Below, piece after piece: positions 24,201 to 36,200 of a stretch of 64,000 nt of DNA. Both the position numbers and the translations under genes were made by a program. How positions within the stretch are numbered: the stretch's first letter is position 1; each line of letters begins with the position of its first letter. Below the pieces are notes generated by a model that saw only the letters and a program-made list of their open reading frames with translations, did no database searches and was not told the origin of the DNA. The DNA comes from Pectinophora gossypiella (lineage: Eukaryota > Arthropoda > Insecta > Lepidoptera > Gelechiidae), in the NCBI RefSeq assembly GCF_024362695.1, contig NC_065420.1, positions 2,326,501-2,390,500 on the forward strand. Reading direction: 5' to 3'.

Positions 24201-27200
24201 CTATCTCGTTTACTCACTCTTCGGGCAATGTTATTCATTATTATTTATGTGCTATTTGAATTTTATGATGTTGGTTGAAAGAATTTAATAGCAGTATTCT
24301 CTAACCATGTCTTGTGTACAGTTATCTCTTTTGAAAGTAATCTCTGACATTACATACTATTAATACTTTGATTTCTAGCACAGTTGAATCATCTGATAAA
24401 GATGTAAAGGCCTGTGATGATGAGGTTGATTAATAGAACAGAGGCTTTTAGGTTTTGAATTGTCGGTTATTTCTTCAGAATTTGTACTCTCATTATTTTA
24501 TAATAATCAATTTGACATAATAGTCTATTGTTTCTCAGCATTAGTCTAATCTTGAGTTTCAACATGGGTAGGTAAGCCCCGACAATTCAATGGTTTATCT
24601 TCGATTCCTCAAGTGACAAACCAAACATGGAAATAAAAGTATAAAAATAGTTGGTCTATGTTCTTGCTATCTACTAGCGTTTAGCAAAAGGCGATACTTG
24701 TAGTGGTAGCTTTATGTTATTTGAGTTGATACCATCAAGTCCATTGTCTATCCTCTAAGTGATAGCTCTAGGTATGGAAATGAGAAATAGGTATATAGCG
24801 CTTGCTAATACCGACCATAATCGTGGTAGCTCTTATATTAATAGGGTTCATACCATAAAGTCCATTGTCTATCCTCTAAGTGATAGCTCTAAGTTTGGAA
24901 ATGAGAAATAGGTATATAGCGCTTGCCAATGCCGACCATAATCGTGGTAGCTCTTATGTTAATAGGGTTCATACCATCAAGTCCATTGTCTATCCTCTAA
25001 GTGATAGCTCTAAGTATGGAAATGAGAAATAGGTATGTTAGCGCTTGTCAATGGCGACTTTCTTAGTGGTAGCTCTTACATTCATTGTGTTGATACCTTC
25101 AAGTCCATTGTCTATCCTCTAAGTGATAGCTCTAGGCATGGAAATGATAAATAGGTATATTAGCGCTTGGCAATGGCGACCTTCCTGGTGCTAGATCTTT
25201 TGTTAATTAGGTTGATACCATCAAGTCCATTGTCTATCCTCTAAGTGATAGCTCTAAGTATGGAAATGAGACATAGGTATGTCAGCGCTTGTCAGTGGCG
25301 ACCTTCCTAGTGGTAACTCTTATGTTCATTACATTGATACCTTCAAGTATATTGTCTATCCTCTAAGTGATAGCTCTAGGTATGGAAATGACAAATAGGT
25401 ATATTAGCGCTTATCAATGGCGACCTTCCTAATGGTAGCTCTTATGTGCATTGTGCCTTTAAGTCCATTGTCTATCCTCTAAGTGATAGCTCTAGGTATG
25501 GAAATGTAAAATAGGTATATTAGCGCTTTGCAACAGTCTTAGTGGTTGATTTTTATGTTAATAGGGTTGATACATCAAGTCCATTGTCTATCCTCTATTG
25601 TGATAGCTCTAAAAGGAAACAAATAGTCTGTCTATTCTCTAGTCAGACAGTTCACTACTAGTGCTTAACTAGGTGACTCTCCAAGTGGTGTTCTCTTGTT
25701 GGTTAGGTTGGTACCAATAATCATCACCCATACGTTGGAAGCCTGAATTATAATAAGATTAGAGTAATTTGGAAGAAATTGCTTACTATAATAAGGCTAT
25801 CTTTTGCCTGTACTCTCTTAACACTCTTTCTGTTTTTATTGTTAGGGTATATTATCATCATCTTATATTGTAAGTATCATTCGGAGAAGATAACATTATT
25901 AACACCACTTAACAGAGACTGTGAGAAGGGATTATGTACTGTTATAATATATATAATATCATTTTAAGTATGGTTATCCTGTAGTAAACCAATTATAATT
26001 CTCTAAATGTTTTAAGTGTTATCTTGAATAAGTTATGTATCTTGTCTACCAATGGTGTAGATGACCTCTGTGATATCGTGTACTACTGTGTCATGGGTAC
26101 TTCTTGATGAACAGGGTAAACATGAAGTGCTTCTGTCATCTAATTATCTGAACTTGTCAAATTATTTCCGAGTTAATTATTTACTTTTCTATGCCATTCT
26201 GCGGTTATATTTCACTGGTTCTCTTTGTTTTATCATAAAACTGCTCATTTCATTCGCTGATAGTAAGTTATCAACCGCAACATAAGCCAAGAACACGAAT
26301 TACAAAAAGAAACAAAAATTTTTTTTTTTTTGACAGATGAAAATAAAAACGCGGCAATCAGGGACTGAAGACAAGGCTTAGGCCTATTTTGATCGTGATT
26401 TTCGAATATTAAATTACTAAAGTCAAGACTGTATAGTCCTCAGATCTTTGCCTGCCTTATATAAGGCGAATTTAAACAACATCAACATCGGAATAAAGTA
26501 TAACTTTTAAATCACTGTTATAACACGATACAATTTTAATATTATTATTTATGTTAATAAAACTAGTTACTTTTATTAGTAATAAGTACCAACTTAAGTT
26601 ACTTCTTCGAATGTTAGGATTATAAATTATAACCTCAAAAAAAGTAATTTGTTTTCGACAATAAAAGGAATTAAATTGAATTGATCATAATTATATCTTC
26701 TCTTGTTTTAGTAGATGGATAATGTTAAGACTTACCAGTTTAATCCACATTTTGTTTTATCAAAAAGAACTTACGCTCGTCGTCATCCACATTTTTTCTT
26801 TGGTACTGTTTCTAGCTTTTTTAGAGAAAAAAGCACTTGATTATGTAAGTAACAGATTTTTCGCATTATATCAATCATGTTTTTGTATTAAATATTGGTT
26901 TTCAATTAGTTTATTTACGGAGGCGAAGTGACGCGCCGGTGCACAAAAACCGTAAAGACATTAGTTGACAGGTGCGCTCGGAAGCGGGAAACTAACTTTT
27001 TTTTTTTTAGCTTTGGATATGAGCTTTGAAAATTGTGACGATGCTGGAGCATAAGACGTAGACTACACTGTTAAAAACCTCTCGAACAAGGAGCGAGTAT
27101 AATGTCAATGTGTGGTGTCTGTGTAAAACGAGGTTGTTTGTATGAAGTGTCCGGGGTGTGTCGTAACGAAAAAAAAATAGAACTAAGATGTTACTGACAC

Positions 27201-30200
27201 CTGTATACAGGGTGTTAGTGACATCGTAACGAAAACTTTGTGGGATGATTGAGCCCATGATTCTGAGTTTATATTGCAAAAGTATGGAACTCAAAATAAA
27301 ATAATTAAAAATAAACACAAACACAATTTTCCGAGAGGAAGTTCCACTTGATATCAACTCAGAATCATGGTTTGCATCATCCCCCTCAGTATTTGTTATA
27401 GTATCATTAACACCCATACCTACTTGTATGGCTACCTGTATGTACTTGTAGGTACGGGGTTTGAAATGCGAAGAGATTTTATTCAATGTAATTATCATGG
27501 ATAATAAACTTGTCCAAGGTCGATTTAACATTTTTGAATCTACGTCATTCGCTGTGTTATGGCTGAGAAGAAGAAATGATAAGAAACTGCAACAGCAATA
27601 CATCTTTTAAATCTATGTAAGTATACATTACAAGTTATTTAATAACTAGAGGAACACTTTTAATACCAGGTAATAATCTTCTATCGTGTGGGTTGTGAGG
27701 TGGAGTACCAACTTCAACAACCCTAGTGTCAGGGTTACTATTGAGCCGCCAAAGGCCCCAGACATGGCCCATGTAACGACTAATAAATACCAAAAAACAC
27801 TACTATACTACTAACGACAGGGAAACCACGACGTCTACTACTATATTATTATTATATAAATTATTCTCTTCTTCGACGAGTATCGTGTGGATTGTGAGGT
27901 GAATTATACCTGGTGTCAGGGTTACTATTGAGCCGCCAAAGGCCCCCCTGACATGGCTCACGTAACTACTACTAACTTACATCAGTAAGTAGTAACCGGG
28001 ACCAACGGCTTAACGTGCCTTCCGAACCACGGATCATCTTACTTTCGGACAATCTGGTGATCAGCCTGTAATGTCCTAACCGAACTAGGGACCACAAAGT
28101 GATTTTAATGATGTGTCGTGTGTGTATAAATCAGGGGCGTAGCTACCGCCGTATTTGCCGTATCAATTATACGGGGCCCCCAAAGTGTGTAAGGACGGCT
28201 GTCAGACATCTAACTATTGTCCATAGAGGCAGAAACTTTAGAAAAACTAAAATCATCATCAGCCATAAATGATTTAATAAATCAGTTTGCCGAAAAAAGG
28301 CAAGGAGAGTGAATATTTAAAATTCGATTTTTATTAGTAAAATGGGTAAATTATGTGATAAATAAATATTTCTTCTCACAATATTTTTTTTCTTTTGTGA
28401 AAAATCTTTACCTCCATATAAGGGCCTCCAAAAAAATTTTTATACGGGGCCCCGACAAGGCACGCTACGCCACTGGTATAAATTATTAATTAACTAAATA
28501 ATTAGGTAATCAATCATGTCTATACTATATCTTTATTTGTACTATATTAAATATATGACAATATAAGTTAACATTTCAAGTATGTAGTTACAAGCTGTGG
28601 CGTCTTATAATAACCTTACTTACCTACTTTCTGAATTACATTAAAAATCCTTTTTAAATTGTCATTGTGTTTTGTCATAAAACAATGCAGGAAACGTCAA
28701 GCGCGTCTTAATTCGATCAAATATTTTGTGATATTGTTTGTTCATCTAAAGTCATAATAAAATGTGTATAGCGTAAATAAACATTCAGTACAATGCCTAA
28801 AGATAAAAAGAAAGAGCTGGTCTGCGACTGTGGTACCAAGAAATCCAGGGGTTATTCCAATTATTATGACACGCCGGATGGATGCGATGTACCCACTAAA
28901 GTAAGTACTGCGGCACAATGGATGGAGAGGATGGTATCCCGACGTGCTGGCAGAGTAGAGGAATGATTGGTGATGACGATGACAAATTACAGGCAAGCAG
29001 GAAGCAGGAATATATATAGTTTATTAATCATCATCATCATCAGCCCATTAACGTCCCCACTGCTGGGGCACGGGCTTTCCCTAAGGGTGGATAGGGAGAA
29101 CGGGCCTTAAGCCATCACGCGGGCCCAGTGCGATTGATGGTTATTAACGACTGCTAATGCTGCCGGGACCAACGGCTTAACGTGCCTTCCGAAGCACGGA
29201 GGAGCTCGAGATGAAAACTTTTTTTTTGTGGTCACCCATCCTATGACCGGCCTTTGCGAAAGTTGCTTAACGAGCGCGTTTACCGCTGCGCCACCGAGCT
29301 CCATAGTTTATTAATAACACGTCACAAACAAATCCAGGATTACACAAAATACAAATCCAAATATAATTTTATGTTGTTCTTATAAAGTTCGGGAATGCAA
29401 TGAGTTAGTGTAAAATGAAAGGAAATGCGGAATGGAATGAGAATTTCGTAATTTGAAACGATTGACGGTCGGAACGAAAGGCCAGTATGTGCGGAGTTTG
29501 TACTTTGCTACAGTAGCTTATCTTCTGTTTGGTTTAGCCGTTAGAGGCCCATGTAGCTCTATATAGGTTTAACCACAAGCATACAATGATACAAATCATT
29601 GTATTTGCCAGAATATTGTATAGAGATGTTATTTACATTTGAGATCGGCATATTGAGCCGCCACAACGCATCATCGTCTCCCTAGCATTATCCCGTTTTT
29701 CACAGGGTCCGCTTTACCTAACCTGAAGATTTGACAGGTCCGGTTTTTTACAGAAGCGACTGCCTGTCTGACCTTCCAACCCGCGAAGGGATAACCACCC
29801 CAATACTGGGTTACATACCTCCGAAAATGCATTTCTCGGGAATATGGGTTTCCTCACGATGTTTTCCTTCACTGCTGAGCACGTGATAATATTTTTGATC
29901 CAAACATAAATTCGAAAACAAACTAAAAAAAAAAAAAAAATAATAATAATAAAAAAGTTTATTTAGGTAAAATCTACGACACACATATACATTTACAACA
30001 TTAAAATATACACACATTAACAAACTCGACTATTATTGGTTTAGTCTGTGCTGGATTCGAATCTGCGACCTCAAAGTGAGGGGCGTTCTAACAACTGGGC
30101 TATCACGGTTTCCACAACCCACCGAGCTTTTTATATTTTTGATGCTACCTTTTTTCTCTTAGAGAGATAATCGAATACATACATACATAAACTCACGCCT

Positions 30201-33200
30201 ATTTCCCACTGGGGTAAGCAGAGACTATAGAATTCCATTTGCTTCGATCCTGACACACTTCTCTTGCTTCCTCTACATTCATCAATCGCTTCATACATGC
30301 ACGCCGGTTCAGAGTAGATCGTATTGATCGTATTGAATTGAGATAATCGAATAGTTCTTCTAGAACTAAAAATTACATTATGTTCTGCAGATAATGGTAG
30401 CAAGTCGCTACGGAATATTAGCGGGGCTGGTCATATCCACCTACGACGTGCTCATGTACTCTCATGCTGTAGGGATCAGCAAGATCATATCCAGGTACGT
30501 TGTTTACATAAACAGCTTATATACGTCCCACTGCTGGACACAGGCCTCCTCTCAATCAACCGGAGGGGATATGGAGCATACTCCACCACGCTGCTCAGGG
30601 CGTCTAAAAGGCTTCTGTCATAGAATAAAGAAAAATATTCTATGACAAAAGTGCCCTTCTAATTTCATGGCTAACAGACATAACTACGCATCTTTTATCT
30701 TAGTTATTGGGTATAAATGATGACCCTTTTAATTACATACATACATAAATAGCCTATATACGTCCCACTGCTGGGCACAGGCCTCCTCTCAATCAACCGG
30801 AGGGGATATGGAGTATACTCCACCACGCTGCTCCACAGCGGGTTGGTGAAGGTGTGTTACGGCTAATAGCCGGGACCAACGGCTTAACGTGCCCTCCGAA
30901 GCACAGAATCATCTTACTTTTTCAGACAATCAGGTGATTCAAGCCTGAAAAGTCCTTACCAAACAAAGGACAGTCTCACATAGTGATTTCGACCATGTCC
31001 CCATCGGGAATCGAACCCGGACCTCCAGATCGTGAGCCTGACGCTCTAACCACTAAACCACGGAGGCTGTTTAATAATGTTAAACAGCCTTATATTAAAC
31101 AGAATTATATTAATAATTAGCATTCCACCAGCGACACTGCGTGGACTTCGGTTATCGCGCGCGACAAGTTCTTTTCCATCCCCACGGAAAAGAAAGGGAA
31201 TGGAAAGGCCCTAACGCGCATTTTGTACGAGAACTGCTATCGCCAGTTCAACCCCACTCTCTTTTACTACTACTCCTGCAAACAGATAAATACTTAGGAG
31301 GATGTTCTTCTTATCGTGTGGGTTGTGAGGTGGAATACCGACCTCATAAACCCTGGTGTCAGAGTTATTATTGAGCCGCCAAAGGCCCCTGACATGACTC
31401 GTGTAACGACTACATATTTACATCAGTAAGTAGTAACCGGGACCAACGGCTTAACGTGCCTTCCGAAGCACGGATCATCTTACTTTCGGACAATCAGGTG
31501 ATCAGCCTGTAATGTCCTAACCAAACTAGGGATCACAAAGTGTTTTTTGTGACATGCCCCCACCGGGATTTGAACCCAGGTCCTCCGGACCATGAGCTCA
31601 ACGCTCAACCACTGGAGGAGGAACCGCTTAGGAGGATAAAAGCTGCTTAAGCGTAAACCTTAAGGTTTAAACCGTGCTTAAGTTTGGCTGACTAGTCGAT
31701 CAGTCGGCGCCAGAGAGCCAGATTGCCAAGGGACATTAAAGGTGGTATTAATAAACTCATCTCAGCTTTGAGACTGTCCTCAAGATCATGTCAATGTGAC
31801 AGTCCTCATCTGTTTTTACAGAGACTTGAGCATGATCTTGAGGTCAGTCTCAGCTGAGATTAGTTTATTAATACCACCCTAAGAAAATCCACCATGTCGT
31901 GAACCATACATAATCATGTAAGGTCACGAATTATCTGAATTCTGAATCACATTCCAAAACTGAAATGTGTCATAGTTATATTAATACCTATGGTGCAAAA
32001 TACCCACAAATGGGCAACATTCCCATAGCTGTCTAAATGTAGGGTAAAAAAACCCACGATGTTAGAATATGGGATTAGAATGTTTCATATAAGACTTTTT
32101 TATTAGCACATGTGTTATTGACATTTTGTCAGGTATATGACTCACACAATACCACTTGGAATGATGGGTGCTACCTTCGCAGCTGTGGCTAACGCAGCCC
32201 AGTTATCAAGGGGGAAGGATGATAAACTCAATTATTTCCTTGGTAAGTTAAGTGTTATTTTAGTTTACATCATCATCATCATTGGCCTTATACGTCAGTT
32301 TACATACCGATTTCATTTCCCACAATTCGGATGTGTATTTTTCCGACAATTTGGAATTTCACTCCCTTATTAGTCTTCAATATTGACATCAGAAAAATTG
32401 AATCGCATACTAGGTTATGGAATTCTGATCACTAAATAAAGACAGATCTAAAACTAACGAAAAACATTTTCTTTTTTCTATTTAATTTATTTATGAACTT
32501 TAATCAAGAAAACCGTAATAATAAGTCCGACATTTTATCTTTTTTTTTCTCTCTATGGAGAACCGTCATGACGTCACAGCGTGCTTTTTCATACAAATTC
32601 CATAGTAATTTCGTGTTTTGACGTTTAGTAAAAAGGAACTGATTTGACTAGTTGGAAACTAGCCTATAATCAATCCTACTAGGTCGATAAATATTCGCTT
32701 GTGACGCCAAATGATACCTACAGCTCTACAGTTCCATTTATGATAAACATCTGCACTGGCGCTACGCAATTTTTACACTGGGAAATGTTTTATTCTTCTG
32801 GGAGTTGGCGAGAATCAATCTACTCATATTGTACTTGGGACGAATCAAGCTGTTCCCCAAAAAAAATATATCTATGGTCTTCAATCGTATGACGTCAGAC
32901 GTCCCACACACAGATGCGCGTGTACGATAACGTCAATGTCTAGTGTCTGTGTAAAACGAGGTTTGCATGAAGTGTCCGGGGTGTGACCATGGTAACCCCG
33001 ATGTCGAGCTAGTGTAATAGCGTCCATTTTCCTGAACTTGATGTAACCTGTCTTTTGGGCTCAATAATAACCCTGACACCATAAGAGGAGAGAGAGAGAT
33101 GTTGATGAGGTTGGTAATTCACCTCACAACCCACACCATAGAAGATCAGTCTGGGTGGATTGGGTAGTGTAATTATCGCTGGGGATGTGTCGCAGGCGGG

Positions 33201-36200
33201 GCAGCATGCGCTCCAATTTTGGCGTCGTGGTTGGGATCGAAGCACGCGCTCGTCCTTGGAGCCCTGTTCCTGGGGAACGTGGCGATGGTGAAGAAGGAAG
33301 CCATTGAGCGTGGCTACCAGTTCCTCCCGGACATCACGCCACACATGTCCACCTGCCGCGCCTGGAGGTATGATTGGACCCTGGCCCAAGACCCGAAAGA
33401 TGGTAAGATTCTCTCTCTTTCTCGCGCTTCCATTTTTTTTAGGCTCTTGTCATATATATATATATATATACAGGGTGTTAGTGACATCGTAACGAATACT
33501 CAGAGGGATGATTCAGACCATGATTCTGAGTTAATATCAAGTGGAATTTTCCGTCGCAAAATTCATGTTATTTTTTTAGTTTTTTAAAATTATTTTCAAT
33601 TCTATACTTTTGCGATGGAAAATTCCACTTGATATTAACTCAGAATAATTAGCTGAATCATCCCTGTCAGTATTCGTTACGATGTCACTTACACCCCATA
33701 CAAGTACATACAGTAGCCATACAAGTAGGTATGGGTGTTAGTGACACTGTAACTAATACTGGAGGGGATGATTCAGACCATGATTCTGAGTCGATATCAA
33801 GTGGAATTTCCTGTCGGAGAAGTCATGAAAATTTTAGAGCTTATTTAAATTATTTTCCGTTCCATACTTTTGCGACGGAAAATTCCACTTGATATCAACT
33901 CAGAATCATGGCCTGAATCATCCCTCAAAGTTTTCGTTACGATGTCACTAACACCCTGTATATATTTATTTGTACGTAGTCGTTACATGGGTCATGACAG
34001 GGGCGATTGGCGGTTCAATAGTAACCCAGCCACCAGGGTTGATGAGGTTGAACCCATCCCATACCCAACACGATAGAAGAGATTCGTCTAAAGTAACAAT
34101 ATTGACGTTTCACGATAAAAATACGATGTCTCATATTTATGACTTGCATTATTGTAGATTTTCCGCAGATGGCATGGCATTAACTACTTGTCCGGACAAA
34201 TGGGGAGCGCTGAGGGGTCTCATCCGGTACAAAATTTAAGACAACAGGCCTGCGGGGGCCTGTTGCGCGGACCTCGGCTCAGGGCGTCTAAAAGGCTTCT
34301 ATATATAAAGAAAAATATTCTATGACAAAAGTGCCCCAAAAATATATAAATGGCGCTGAACACATTTGCCTTCGTTTAACCTTCTAATTTCATGGCTAAC
34401 AGACATAATTACGCATCTTTTATCTTTGTTATTGGGTATAAATAATGACCCTTTTAATTACATACATACATACATAAATAGCCTATATACGTCCCACTGC
34501 TGGGCACAGGCCTCCTCTCAATCAACCGGAGAGGGTATGGAGCATACTCCACCACGCTGCTCCACTGCGGGTTGGTGGAGGTGTTTTACGGCTAATAGCC
34601 GGGACCAACGGCTTAACGTGCCCTCCGAAGCGCGGAATCAAATTACTTTTTCGGACAATCAGGTGATTCAAGCCTGAAAAGTCCTTACCAAACAAAGGAC
34701 AGTCTCTCAAAGTGATTTCGACAATGTCTCCATCGGGAATCGAACCCGCTCGTGTACGAAGAGCGTCAATAACGCTCTAACCACTACACCACGGAGGCTG
34801 TTCATGGAGGCCTTTTAATTACACCAAGGAACAATTACATCTTAGCCAGCACCAGCTGTTGGCTGTGCCGCATGCGCGCACTGTGTCTCACGCGAATTCA
34901 CCTCTCATGCGTGCTTTGCGTCTCCTCTCCGCAATGTTGGAATCGACACCACATTGTGATGTGTTCGCTGACAGATGGTGGAGTGTATGGAGAAAGTGTT
35001 TGGCTTTTTGCGAGAAGATTTGTTAATGATTTACTGTTTTTTTTTTTTTACATTATTTTTTTATTTTATTTTTTTTTTGTGTGATAGTTTACCTTTTAAT
35101 TTTGAAATTGTAATTTTATTTTTTTATTGTTTTTCATGTTCATATTCTTATTTTTCTTTTTGTTTCTTTTTCATTTTACATTGTCTTTTTTTCTCGTCAT
35201 ACAGCGTATTGGATTACACTGTAATGTTGTATGTACCTTTATAAATAAATAAATAAATAAATCTTCCACTCATTATTATTCTGATCAAAATAAAGAGAAG
35301 CAATATACTAGGTACCAACATAATTCTATCCACAATGTGATCCAAATATCAAGCAACAATAACAAAAAACAATCAATTATTTTTATATAATATGCTTGTG
35401 CTATATATTGTATTTTGGAATAATACCCGAGTAATGAGAAAATAGGTAATTATCACGTTAAAGCTGTACAGTCATGAGCAATATAATGTACCCACTTTAG
35501 GACTCTGTCGCACTAACATATTTGACATTCAGTGAGACTTACAGTTCAATTTGTCAAAAAAGTTAATGTGACATGGTACCAAAGTGTATACATATTAGTG
35601 ATGTTCCGAATATCCGTATCCGTATCCGCGGATATCCGAGATAAAAGAAAAATCCGTATCCGTGTCCGTTACGTTTCACGCGGATCTTTTACGGATCTTT
35701 TTCAGGTGATTAAGTAGAATTATTAAATAAAAAACTATAAAATTCCATTCAGATTGTTTTTATTTCTTAAAATCAAATATTTGGCACCTTAATATTGCAA
35801 ACATTTAGATAGATAGATCTTTATAATGAAAGCAAGATAAAATATCACTTTTATAACAATGAAATAACTAAAACTTAATCTTTTTCTTTTAAGAAAATAA
35901 AGATCCGTATCCGTATCCGCGGATTTTTACACTAAATATCCGTATTTAGATCCGTATCCGCGGATATACATTTTTAACGATCCGGCACATCACTATAATA
36001 CATATTAATGATAGTGACCGTACAACGCCATCTACATTGTTTTTATTTATTTATTTATTTTATTTATTTTTTTGTTTTTGGCGAACGTAGCCTGGAAAGT
36101 CTCTTATTTAATCCGAAATATTTAATTGTGATGTAATGAGACCGTTATAGCCTTTTTCGGAGAACGCGTAATTTACATTGTAATGTCACAGGTTGGAAAC

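Larger units (their letters stand above)
21699..27098. mobile_element. 5.4-kb composite inverted-repeat element, no recognised transposase
   Basis: The element splits a family R repeat. The uninterrupted form reads 'gtacgataacgtcaat'; here the left flank ends 'gtacgataa' (21698) and the right flank resumes 'ataatgtcaat' (27099), so ATAA is a candidate target duplication. Positions 21753-21890 and 26957-27094 are a perfect 138-bp inverted repeat, and 22049-22084 repeats its outer 36 bp ('actcgctccttgttcgagag'). A related 338-bp element (21703-22040) sits at the left end, flanked by ATAATTAT. The interior has a 121-bp minisatellite, a CTG-rich block and only short reading frames, none recognised. 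It behaves like a non-autonomous DNA transposon or foldback element. Confidence 0.75.

Noticed and set aside
24667..25640. CRISPR-like array
   Set aside because: Units are 121 bp with no alternation of short identical repeats and unique spacers; it is a minisatellite in a eukaryotic genome.
21699..27098. Possibility that the 5.4-kb inverted-repeat element is an integrated densovirus-like genome
   Set aside because: Size and inverted ends are superficially similar, but with identical arms (a recent insertion) one would expect recognisable long ORFs, and only short unrecognised frames are present.
27007..27603. 198-residue minus-strand ORF, the longest in the window
   Set aside because: It runs through the right inverted repeat of the 5.4-kb element, a MITE and a non-LTR 3' end; its sequence is just repeat DNA translated and shows no protein motif.
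33009..33389. 126-residue minus-strand ORF
   Set aside because: It is the antisense shadow of NDUFA11 exon 4 joined to a SINE tail.
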